NCBI GenBank assembly: GCA_030760725.1 | Contig: JASWHV010000003.1 | Location: 116,468,153 to 116,532,152 of the forward strand | Reading direction: 5' to 3' | Source of the DNA: Neostapfia colusana | Taxonomy: Eukaryota; Streptophyta; Magnoliopsida; Poales; Poaceae | DNA: 64,000 nucleotides | Part shown: positions 34,649 through 45,441 of the stretch, one piece after another | How the letters are laid out: every line of letters starts with the position of its first letter | Numbering within the stretch: the first letter of the stretch is position 1 | Program-made: the position numbers and the translations under genes | Notes under the pieces: generated by a model | What the model was told of the DNA's origin: nothing | Database searches by the model: none | Seen by the model: the letters and a program-made list of their open reading frames with translations, nothing else

Positions 34649-34846
34649 TTCTTCCGAGCGTTTGGCGGGCTAGAACGGCCGGTCGTCGGCGCCGAAGTCG
34701 TACCGAGGCCGCCGCACGTCACCGGTAGGTTTCTGGCCGCCAGCAGCTGGAGCTTAGACCAAAAACAGATTCCCCGTCCTCAAAAACCCCCAGGCGGCAA
34801 GTTTGGCCCCGGCAGGCGACCGAAAACCATGGCTCCGGCGACCTCA
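34649..34846 (+). repeat. LTR remnant D, left part
   Basis: GC-rich segment related to 22725-22930 of the element C LTR and to 20925-21004, but not identical to either. It is cut at 34846 by the insertion of element E and resumes at 49602. Confidence 0.75.
34842..34846. repeat. Target site duplication CCTCA, left copy
   Basis: CCTCA directly left of element E; the same five bases follow its right end at 49597-49601. Five bp is the normal duplication length for LTR retrotransposon integrase. Confidence 0.92.
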
Positions 34847-37800
34847 TGACAGGGCCCGACGCCGCCCGTTCAGTCACGGGGACGTGGCACTCGCCCGGGA
34901 ATCGCATTGAGTGATGCCATGTTGTGCGGCACCCAACAGCACACATATAAGGAACAATGTATTACATAAAACAATAGCGGAAGCTTACAAGTTTTTCTTT
35001 GTAAATAATTTACATCAAGTAGCTACAGCGGAAGTCTATAACAACTCACGTCGAATAACTAAAGAGCACTTGAGATGAAGTCGAGCCCGCGGACTCCTCT
35101 CGCTAGCAACACGAAGACAACAGCAGCGGCTGTGTTTTCCATGTGTTACACGACTCGGAAGTCTCTGAGCCTCACCGGACAACCTTCTTCTTAGCATCGA
35201 TGTTGACCTGCAAAACCACTTATATAGCAAGCATGAGCACATAGGCTCAGCAAGACTGATCCGTCTCTCCTAAACAAGACACTCTACATGTACGATGGTT
35301 GTAATTGGGTTAGCTAGATTTGCATAAAGGACTCGCGTAATGTAGATCCTTAACTTTCAGATTTTAAGCCTCATTATACAGACCTTGTGCCAAGAAGCAT
35401 TGCAACTCCACAATCAAACAAGAAACGCTATGTTGCGATGCTTCTTGCACAAAGTGAAAGTAAAGTTTAATGAGCCTATCTCTAATTCAGTCATGGTTGC
35501 AGTACAAATTACATCACAGCCTTATCGAGTTCAAAAGAAAACTGTTTCAGTTGTTACTACGTCAAGACGCAGTGGGCAAGTATGCTCATTTAACAGCGAG
35601 CGATGGTGATTCGAATCAGTACACGCCCGGACTACACGACACGTACGACCGTACTCCGAGTTGCCGGCAGAAATCTCGACTGACGTTGTACGTGGCCACC
35701 CTTCCCAAGATCTTCCACACAGGACGCAGTCTAACTGCCCCAAGTTCGCAAGCTCCCTCAAGGTACATACCCGCAGTGGTATGTTCTTGAGCAAGTTACC
35801 TCCTGCTACCCTGACGCCGAAAGCCTAAGGCAGTTAGAAAAGTAACAATGTGGATCTCCCAAGGTACATCAGTTTTGTGGGGTCCCATATAGCCAGTATG
35901 TGCCCGGTACACAACTCAAACTTGTCCAACAGGGCCAAGCATGGACGTTCCTTAAGTGACAAAGGCAGGGCTATGCACGCACGGTCCGCAGCCTTCTGCA
36001 TCTAAACCTCCCTGCCCGGTCTCCATTTCTAATGTGTGGACTTTCCTCGTCATTTCTAATTTTGACCAGTTCCGAGTAAACCAGCACTATACTCACGAGT
36101 AGATTCCAACTACTCGACTTCTACCAGACCTTTACTACTAACATTTAGCGTAGCCAAATACACTCGAGTAGGTGCTATTCTACCCTTTCTCTCTTAGGTA
36201 TTTCTGGTCATGCAACTGGGGTTTTCAATATCAACTGGACTTAATGCAAACAAACAATTCAAGCTATGATCTATAGAAATGGAAATGTTTTAGAAAACTG
36301 TTCAAATGCAAACCGGGGCTTGACTGTTTTGCAGATGACTAAGAGTACAATCAGTTAGTGACGATCACTTGGGGCTTGATCACCCGCTTTCCTCCCTCCT
36401 TGATCTTTACTTCAAGTCCTTCTCATGTTCTTCACGTAGATGCTACACGATATGATCATCCATATGTATTTAATTGAAAAGATTTTGCTAATAATGTCTA
36501 ATGACAGTTTAAAAACTGGAACTCTGTTTAATAATTTAAAATGACACTGGTGCTAGTGGTTTTGGGTTGGGTTTAAGCACTATGATCAAGTGTTGAGTGC
36601 TAATCATCATTTGTGTGTTGATCACCTAAAGAGGTTACACAAGGCAGTGGTGATTCAGAGCTCCAATGGAGCTGAAAATTTCTTGGTGAGTTCCTTGTCA
36701 CAAGAAAGTCCCCTGGACCAAAAAATAACACTTCTCATTGAGTGGTTTATTCAGAACAATTCTCTAAGTATTTAAGCAAAGAGGAATTAATTCTGAGGTA
36801 ACACCCATGTTCATGTCAAATTTAGTGAACTAAAAATTCCAATTATAGTTCATGGAGCCTACATGAATTTTCCTAGGATTTTTGGAGCTAAGAATTGCCC
36901 AGAACTGAATTTCCAAGTTTTGGAATTCTCTGAAAATGTTTCTGTATTCATTTGGACACAGTAATTTACAATCTGAATTCTCCTGATCAAATCAACTCCA
37001 AATGAGCTGAAACTTTTACAGGATTCTAATAACACCCAAAAGAATATTATGGCCAAATTACATGATTTTTGGACGAACCAAACTCCCTATAAAATTCTTT
37101 TTCTGAAAAGTTTAAAGAATTTTCCAGAACTAAATAATGACTTTCATACAAATTGGGTTGCGTATTTGGATAGAGTTTGTCAATCTGAATCTAACCCAAT
37201 TTGAATCACTAAATTTGGAGTTTCCTAGCAAAAGTTATGCTCTTCTAAAATTTTGGGAAAAATCTGGGATTTGAATTAATCGGGGAAAAGTTTAAATACT
37301 GACGGTGGGTCCATGGGACACGTGTCTGGTGTCGTGATAGCGCCACACGGGGGCACAGGACTGTTTCCCGCGCTGTCACAGTTGATCCGGTGTTACAGAG
37401 GATCCGGCCCTTCTCTCCCGAGTGACTGACATGCGGGTCCGGCGTCTCCTTCGTCTACCTCTCGCCCCCGCGCGATAGCGCCGCCGGAGCTCGCCGAATT
37501 CGGTCGTCCAGACAAATCCCGAGCTGCCACTCGCCGCCAGGCCCTAACTTCGTGCGAGGAACACGATGGGATGATCTCCCTGGACCAGCAAAGCCCCTAA
37601 ACCATCTAGCACCGGTGCAGCGGCTCGGAGGAAGTCCGGTGACGTCGCCCCGACGCCCTAAGCCCTCCAAGCTTCGGATTCCAAGCCCTAAAGCACCGGT
37701 GGATGCTAGGAAAGCTCGGCATGGGGGTGAAACGGCTCGGAAATGGCTCTAAGCTAGGGTTCATCATGCGCCCGATGCTTCCTATCGCGGTGGCTGTCGG

Positions 37801-39092
37801 AAAAGCTTAGAGCAAGCCTTCTACCGTGGGTTTCATGCTTGGGTTTGTGAAGAAGAAAGTTTGCTAAGTAAGTCTAGCTTCTGTGTGTGCAGTTTGCAGA
37901 GCTCTAAACCATTATAGCGTGAGAATTTAAACGATCCTTACCCGCACCTCGGTTTGAACCAGCCAGAGGAAAATCCCGAAATTCGTCGGCAATGGCAACG
38001 GCTGGAGCTGAGCTTCGGATGGAAGCTGCAGCAAGCTCTTGCGCGTCCAACGGTCCTCTTGCTTGGTCATGAAAACCTCTCTGTAGGACTGCCCACGAGA
38101 GCACCTCATCGCCGTTGCTTTCGGCCGCCACAGAAAGGCCTGCTCCCGAGTGAGGAGAACCAAGAACTGCTCGGCTGTGGTGCGAGGGGGTCGTGGGAAT
38201 TGCTAGGGTGTGGTTTTGCTGTTCAGTTGAAGCTTTGCACGCTAGCTGTGGTGGTGGCCGATCAATCAGACGAGCGTCGGCCGCTGCGGTCTGTTGCTCG
38301 CGTGAGGAAAGGAGCTTCGATATCTTGGTGATAAGGGCGAAAGGGAGCATGGCAGAGGGTATAAGAACCTCAGCTGAGGCGGTTCGAGAGAGAGGCGGTC
38401 GCCCGAGCGGTGGCGCTGGCATCGGTTTCTCTCTATCGATCTCCCGTGAGAAGCAAAACAGAGACTACTCTCTGAGGATCTTTTGCATTTTTCAGCTCCC
38501 TCAATGACATGTGGGACCCACAACTCAGTCCCTCCTTATCCCTCTCCTAAATATATCCCAAAATTTGAAAATGGTGAAATCAAATTGTGGTAGTTCAAAT
38601 CTTAGGTGCATTTGGATAATTCGGCAAGTTTCATCCAAATTCAAATGGCCATTTGAATTCTTTGCGATTTAAAGTCCATTTTGAAAAATGAGTTGCAAAA
38701 CCTTTCAACAATTCATGAAACTTTTCATACCCACTAATTTGGACCTAAGGAATTCAAATATGAAATCTGATTTTTAATTTGGCTGCTGCAAATGAGATTT
38801 TTAGCTCAACGGTTTTGAAATTCATTGTGTTGCTCTCATTTGAATTTTGAGTTGAACAAATTTGTTCCAAACCTGACTTTAGCTTTCTCACACATATGGG
38901 ACTTCCCATCTTGGTTCGAGATCCTTCTTGGTTTTCCAAGTTTTCAAACAAATGTTTGAACTTGTGTGAAGAGAGCCCTCATGTGTGTTATCACATGTGG
39001 AAAAAGTTTTAACAAGTCCCAAATTTCATACATATGAAACCAACTTTTGCAAACAAGAGTTTCTTTGTATTCACATTTTTGGGACCTTTACA
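34847..39092 (-). repeat. 3' LTR of element E (4246 bp)
   Basis: Minus-strand start TGTAAAGGTCCC at 39092, end CA at 34847. Matches 45355-49596 throughout. GTGGGACCCAC lies at 38511-38521 and a TATATTTA-like box (minus) near 38548-38557. The LTR-end stem-loop (34913-34933) has lost two pairs to T. Confidence 0.94.
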
Positions 39093-39127
39093 TTCCCCCC
39101 CCTTAAAAGGAATCTCGTCCGGAGATT
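39093..39127 (-). other. Polypurine tract and inverted repeat of element E
   Basis: A run of eight or nine G on the minus strand abuts the 3' LTR. The inverted repeat at 39111-39127 has one mismatch (AATCTCG / GGAGATT on +) relative to elements B and C. Confidence 0.8.
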
Positions 39128-39164
39128 ACAAAAGAAGAACGAGACGGGAGGGTAATTACAAAGT

Positions 39165-40151
39165 CTATGACAAAAGTTCCGGATAGTTCTGGTGGATGTA
39201 ATCTTCGCTTTCCCACGACGCCTCTTCCGGGGTATGATTAGTCCACAGGACTTTGTGAAATCTCAAAGTCCGGTTTCGGTTGATCCGGATCTTTTTGTCG
39301 ATAACCTGAATAGGTATCCTCGACATAGGTGAGATCCGTCTTCAACTCGTCGATATCTTCGGTGTGGACAACAACGGTAAACTTGAGACACTTACGCAGC
39401 TGGGACATGTGAAATATATCGTGAATACCTGTAAGGCTTGCCGGTAGTTCCAGCCGGTAGGCTACAGTCCCGCACTTCTCCGTAATGGCAAACTGACCGA
39501 TAAATCAGGGAGCAAGTTTCCCCTTGACACCGAACCGATGAATCCCTTTCATCGGAGACACACGAAGATACTCATGCCCTCCGACGTCGAAATGCAGCGG
39601 TCGACGCCTCTGATCCACGTAGCTCTTTTGACGAGATTGGACAGCTTTGAGGTTCTCTTGTATTATTTGAATTCTCTCTTCGGCTTCATTGACAAGATCA
39701 ACTCCGAACGTTACTCGTTCATCGGACTCGCACCAATTCAATGGTGTACGGCACTTCCGGCCGTATAGAGCTTCATATGGTGCCATTTTGATGCTCGTCT
39801 GATATCCGTTGTTGTACGAGAATTCCGTCAACGGTAAGTGACCATCCACGCTCTTACAGTGGTGGATGGCACATGCTCTTAGCGTATCTTCCAGTATTTG
39901 ATTCACCCTCTCAGTTTGCCCATGGGTTTGAGGGTGATACGCGGAGCTTCTAATTAGTTTGGTTCCCAAGGATGCGTGTAGCTGCTCCTAGAAACGGGCT
40001 ACGAACAGCGATCCTCTATCTTTTACAATGGTACGGGGACTCCATGTAAGCACAAGATCCGTTCTATGTACAGCTCCGGATACTGCTTTGCGTTATATCC
40101 GGTATGCACCGGGATGAAGTGTGCTGATTTGATTAACCGATCAACCATTAC
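39165..40151 (-). pseudogene. pol: Integrase core and chromodomain, element E
   Basis: The integrase DDE region is broken by a small indel near the second Asp (about 40020-40040); the Glu segment (QTHGQTERVNQILE) is readable at about 39930. The frame closes at TGA 39505-39507 in KLAP-stop-FIG, where related copies have Arg. Beyond it the C-terminal region and a chromodomain-like segment continue with a frameshift near 39310 and a natural stop at 39165-39167. The chromodomain core is still recognisable (KVLWTNH...EEASWESE in the shifted frame). Confidence 0.82.
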
Positions 40152-41599
40152 CTAAATTGAATCATGGTTGTGGGAGGTCATCGGCAAACCAACGATGAAG
40201 TCCATACTGAAGTCTTCCCACTTCCATGCCGGTACTTGCAATGGCTGCAACAGGACCGACTTCTTCACATGGTCAGCCTTGACTCTTCGACACGTATCGC
40301 ATTGTGAAACGTACTTTGCAGCTTCACGTTTCATACGTCTTAACCAAAACTTCTTCCAGAGATCTTGGTACATTTTATTTCTGCCCGGATGAATGGAAAA
40401 TTTGGACAAATGAGCTTCATCCAAAATTTTCTTTGGTAGTCCCATATCCCGGGGTACTAAAATCCGGTCGTTGAACCACAAAGTACCATCATCGTCCTTC
40501 TGGAAGCATTTCATCTCTCCGTTGTCTATCCTTCGACATATGTGAGACATACCCTTGTCTTTTCGTTGAGCTTCAATGATCTCCTCTCGAATGGTAGGAA
40601 TGAGAGCGAGATTATAGAGAGCTCCATACGGGATGACACGGAGGCTTGGTTCTTCATCATCCATTTCGGCAATAGTTAGGTGATGGATATGCGCCTTACG
40701 ACTGAGAGCATCGGGGACCACATTCGCCTTTCCTGGATGATAATGAATCTCAAGTTCATAATCTTTAATGAGCTCTAGCCATCTTTGTTGCCTCATGTTC
40801 AATTCTTTCTGAGTGAAGATGTACTTCAAGCTCTTGTGGTCGGTGTAGAGGTGTACAAGATTTCTGAGCAAGTAATGCCTCCACATCTTCAAAGCAAGGA
40901 CCATGGCAGCTAACTCAAGATCATGAGTTGGATAATGCTGCTCGTGATTTCTGAGTTGACGAGATCTATAAGCGATCACTCGTCTTTCTTGCATCAGTAC
41001 GCAGCCAAGACCGATGCCAGATGCATCGCAATAAACGTCGAATGGCTTCGTTGTATTCGGCTGAGCAAGAACTGGGGCTGTTGTGAGATGCTTCACTAAA
41101 GTCTTGAAAGCTTGTTCACACGCAGCACCCCACTCAAATCTGGTATAACTCTTTAATAATTCCATCATCGGCTTAGCGATCTTGGAGAAACCTGGAATGA
41201 ACCTCCGGTAATAACCCGCTAAACCGAGGAAGCTACGGATTTCATGCACTGACTTTGGTGACTCCAATTTCTGTACTTGGATAATCTTACTCGGATCTAC
41301 AGCGATGCCCTCCGCTGAAATAATGTGTCCGAGAAACGGTACATGATTAATCCAGAATTCACACTTGCTGAATTTTGCATAGAGCTGATGATCCCGCAAT
41401 CTCTGTAGCACAATATGCAGATGTTCAACATGTTCTTCCTCTGACTTGGAGTACACCAAGATATCGTCAATGAAGACCACGACGAATTTATCCAACTCCG
41501 GCATGAATACTGAATTCATCAGGTACATAAAGTGTGCCGGGGCGTTGGTCAAACCAAAAGACATAATGAGATACTCATACAGCCTATATCTCATTGAGA
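40152..41599 (-). pseudogene. pol: RT (second half), RNase H and integrase N-terminus, element E
   Basis: A long open frame with SFGLTNAP, an intact FIDDILVYSK catalytic motif, RNase H (DASGIGLGCVL, TDHKSLKYIF) and the integrase zinc-binding region (His-His...CDTC) into MDFIVGLP. It closes at TAG 40152-40154 (HDSI-stop-VMVDRL), where element C has TGG. Confidence 0.9.
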
Positions 41600-42419
41600 A
41601 TGCCGTCTTCGAAGGTCCATCTTTGAAAATACCTTCACACCCACTAATTGATCGAAGAGCATATCAATGGGAGGTAGTGGATACTTGTTCTTGATGGTAA
41701 CAGCGTTCAGAGGACGATAATCAACACAGAGCCGTAGTGTTTCGTCCTTCTTCTTGACAAACAATGCTGAAAAACCCCAAGGTGACAAACTCGGTCATAT
41801 AAAGCCCTTGCTCATTAGGTCATTCAGCTGTGTCTTCAATTCTGCCAGTTCATTGGGTGCCATCATGCACGGCCTTCGTGATATCGGTGTTGTTCCCGGT
41901 ATAAGTTCAATCTTGAACTCAATGTCTCGCTCGGGCGACATGCCCGGTAAATCATTGGGAAACACATCAGGATACTCACGTACCACCGGAATGTCCTCTA
42001 TCTTAACACCTTGCGTGTGGTTCACTGTTTCAATCTGTTGCCATCTGGCACCCAGAATTAATGTATGAAGACTGTGCTGTGGGGAGTTGAGCTCAACGGT
42101 CCTGGAGCTAATGTTAAGAACCGCCTTGTGGTAATTCAACTACGACATCCCCAAAATGATGTCGATCTTCAGACCCTCAAGAATAATAAGAGTCGTAGGG
42201 TATATTCTACTCCCCAAACAAAGAGGTGCTCGGGAGACAACCTCGCTTGCGGTACTGCTGCCCCCGGGCGAAGATATGAGGTATTGCCTCTTTGTATAAA
42301 CTGTTTGGAGCTCATGTTGAGCCATAAAAGATTGACTAATGAAGTTTTGTGTGGAACTGGAATCAAAGAGAATTAAAACCAGTAGCTGATTCAGAGAAAA
42401 CATCCCTGCTAAAGCGGCT
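41600..42419 (-). pseudogene. pol: Protease and first part of RT, element E
   Basis: The protease motif reads FDSSSTQNF instead of FDSGATHNF: the catalytic Asp remains but the Gly, Ala and His positions are changed. Stops follow at 42140-42142 (TAG for Trp in LGMSW) and 41795-41797 (TGA for Arg). In RT, a deletion of about 45 nt at about 41615 removes the segment between MDLR and KTAFSMRY and shifts the frame, so the RT fingers/palm junction is lost. Confidence 0.85.
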
Positions 42420-43615
42420 TCTCCTTCCGGAACATCATCAATCACAGTATAGTGAATATTGCCCCTTATCTGCCCTCCTGTCCGCATATTGAGGTATGGG
42501 TCGTATTGTTGTAAATATGATGACCCACAGCCTCGAGTTCCCTCCATAAAATGCCTAGCATAATGGCCCATACGCCTACAAGTGAAACACGGATGTCCCT
42601 CCGGTTCTTCGTTAACTTGCGGTTGGATGCTAGGTACACATGGCTGCAGCGATGGAGCACAAACCACCGTCTGATGCTGCTGCTGTGGAGGTGGTGCAAG
42701 TTGTGGAACTTGACCAGCAATCAACCTCCGAGGAGTGGATCGTACAGGTGGCCTCCATCTTTCACCGTATGGCGTTTGGTACACCAAACGGTACTTCTAA
42801 GGCACATAACTTGTGCTGGCCTGCTCGATCTCACTCATCTTCCTCTTCCCAGCTTGCCACTCAAGTGTCGGCTTCTCTTTGATGAGAGCCGCATCGACCA
42901 TGTTGGTGTTACTGCCGTTATTGTGCACGGCCAACTTCTCCTGTAATATGGCACTCAGGCCATGGAAGAATAAGTCACATCGTGCCTCTTTTTTTGCCAC
43001 ATATTCGGGAGCATATTGGGCCAAAAGGTTAAACCTTCTGACATACTCAAGGACACTCATGTCCCCTTGCTTCAAGCCCAAAAAATCCTCCCGCTTTGCC
43101 TTGACAATACCTAGTGGTATATGACGAGTACGAAAGGCTTCACAAAACTCACTCCACGGCACTTGATGGTCCTCCGGAATGGTGACAAGATGATCAACCC
43201 ACCAGTTTCCGGCAGTTCCATGGAGTTGTTGAGCGGCAAACTTGGTCTTCTGGTATTCATCACACTCGAATACTCCGAATTTGGACTCCATGATATGAAG
43301 CCATTGATCTGCTTCCACAGGTTCGGTGGCTTTAGTAAAGATTGGCGGTTGAGTCGCCAAGAAATCGAGATAAGCGTTCTGAGGTGGAACTACTTGTTGC
43401 GTGTTCTGGAGTACGCCTTGCTGTACCAAAGTTTGGAGTAAGCGTGTGTTCTCTTGAGTTGCTTCTTAGAGCAGCCTGGTGTTCTCTTGGTTAGACTCGA
43501 CGACTCGAGTCATAAGATCCATCCATCCCGTGGATGGTGGTTCCGACGGTGGAATAGAAACATCACCGCCTCGGCGAGAACTTCCGGCCCTACTCCTAGA
43601 GCGAGTACGAACCAT
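42420..43615 (-). pseudogene. gag: gag, element E
   Basis: ATG at 43613-43615, preceded by TTTACAG and one T. Nearly the same protein as gag of element A. In-frame stops: TAA 43466-43468 (element A has CAA) and TAG 42797-42799 (element A has CAG). The zinc knuckle at 42548-42589 reads C-x2-C-x4-H-x4-F, with the last Cys replaced by Phe. The capsid region is otherwise readable. Confidence 0.88.
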
Positions 43616-45338
43616 ACTGTAAAAATGTAGTTGAGATGAGTTAAACAAGAACTCAGAAGTATGTGAGACTAATGAAAACATAAATATGTCAAAACTTTAT
43701 TAAAGCAGTAACAAAATCCATGTTTACACAACTCCTTAGTAGGAATAGCTAACCAGCCTATCTGTACAGAACAGACCTTTATGAACTATCTCTAGATTTT
43801 GACCTAGTTAAATGCATTTTCATAACTCAAGTTGCATACCAAAGTTAAATTTAACTTCAGTATCTTTCCAACGAGTACTCATATGCCTTCAGATTATCTC
43901 TGGATTAAAAGTTATGATTCTCCAAAGTTGACAGAATTCCTGGATAAAATTTGCCAGCATTTCCTTTTTATGTGGCTGATTTTATCACAGTTGTATATGC
44001 TAATACAATAAGAATCTGAACAAACTTTGAACTACAACAATGTTGCAAATTTCATAACCTTTCCAACGGTGTATCATAGGCTCCTTAAGGATTTTTCTAC
44101 AGAAAGTTATGGCTTAAAAACAGAAAGGTTCAGAGATGTTTTGCTGCTGTCCTGGTTCTGGACAGTTTACCTTCAACTGGACTTTCCACCAATTTCGTGT
44201 GATTTTTCTCCGGAGGTCTACAAAGAAGTTGTGGATCATTTGAAAATATTTCCAGAACTGTATCATACACCTTAATTGGGTCATGCTACTCAGAGTTATG
44301 CTCTGTTAAAGTCCAGAAAGAATTCCTGCCGAAAACAGAGCACTCTTTTTTTTAAATCTTTGAAGCCTAGTCTTCCTCTCATTTGAATCTTAGCTCAAAA
44401 TAAGAGTTCAGTAACTAATATTTGTTTCAAAGTTCCATTTTTAGTTGAAAGTTAGTTCATGACTCATTTCTTCATTGGGAAGAGGTTATTATATTTAGTA
44501 CGGCATCGATGCACTGTAAGAAGCATATCGGTACTACGTAGCCTCACCAAAAGAAAATCCTAACTGGATTATACCTGTATAACGTATCATAGGTGGCACT
44601 AAAACGGTCACTCGCACACGTGTACTACACGGGATAGGTACATGGTTAGTACCTGCAGAAGAACACTCAATGATGATGCACACATAGGTTTTCTCATTTC
44701 AGGCAGTTCCATATCATACTAAAAACATAAGGCTCGATCATTTTCATACGGGCCGTCCTTGAGTCAAGCCACGTCTCAAGGTACATGGTCGCGTTTTCAC
44801 ACCACACGACGGGGAACCCGAGTAGAGTGCGAACAGGTCGTCACGGTTGGGAATTTTATCAACCCAACATATACCACCTACTGCCCTGCAGGGCAAGCCG
44901 ATGGCAAGCGCTGCATATGTCCTTCTAGGCTATTTCTAGAAGAACACACTATCGCGTTACTGACCACATGATGGGGTCTCCACTTTCTTGCCCAATGCAC
45001 GCTAGGGATCAGCGTTTCATATGAACTCAGGAAAATGAAGAGTTCAAAAGTTTCATATTAACGTCGCACACCAAGCTGTGAGACCTATCCCTGAACAACT
45101 TTCCTCGTCAGGGGAGCTAACCGAAATTGAACCGCTTTCAGTGGCGTTCCTTACCATGCTTACCAGAGCGTAGGTGCGTCGTTACATAATCAAAATTCAG
45201 AATTATAACAAGTATGTTAGTCATGCCACTTTAAGTAACTATACTATATAGTCCTTATGTGAGCCTAATACCGTTTCCTCACCGTATCCTAAGTTTTTAT
45301 CGTAATACGATCCTTATTCCGTGCGCTATTACCAATGC
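43616..45338 (-). other. Untranslated leader of element E
   Basis: Related to the leader of element A. Degenerate repeat units (AGTTATG on +) at 43910, 44105 and 44294, spaced 195 and 189 nt. Palindrome TGCCCTGCAGGGCA at 44882-44895. No credible ORF. Confidence 0.7.
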
Positions 45339-45351
45339 GGCTCTGATACCA
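45339..45351 (-). other. Primer binding site, tRNA-Met type (element E)
   Basis: TGGTATCAGAGCC on the minus strand, three nt from the LTR. Confidence 0.9.
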
Positions 45352-45420
45352 CGCTGACAGGGCCTGACGCCGCCCGTTCAGTTATGGGGACATGGCACTC
45401 GCTCGGGAATCGCATTGGGT

Positions 45421-45441
45421 GGTGCCGTGTTGTGCGGCACC
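45421..45441 (-). other. Conserved LTR-end stem-loop (element E)
   Basis: Perfect 7-bp stem (GGTGCCG / CGGCACC) with a 7-nt loop, 66 nt from the LTR end; same sequence as in element A. Confidence 0.6.

Noticed and set aside
37904..38422. 172-codon ATG ORF in the 3' LTR of element E, sense strand, starting ~100 nt after the presumed transcription start; 162-codon partner at 48438-48926
   Set aside because: The two LTR copies differ mostly by amino-acid-changing substitutions and one has a frameshift; composition is the Ala/Ser/Pro bias of GC-rich DNA. No recognisable motif.
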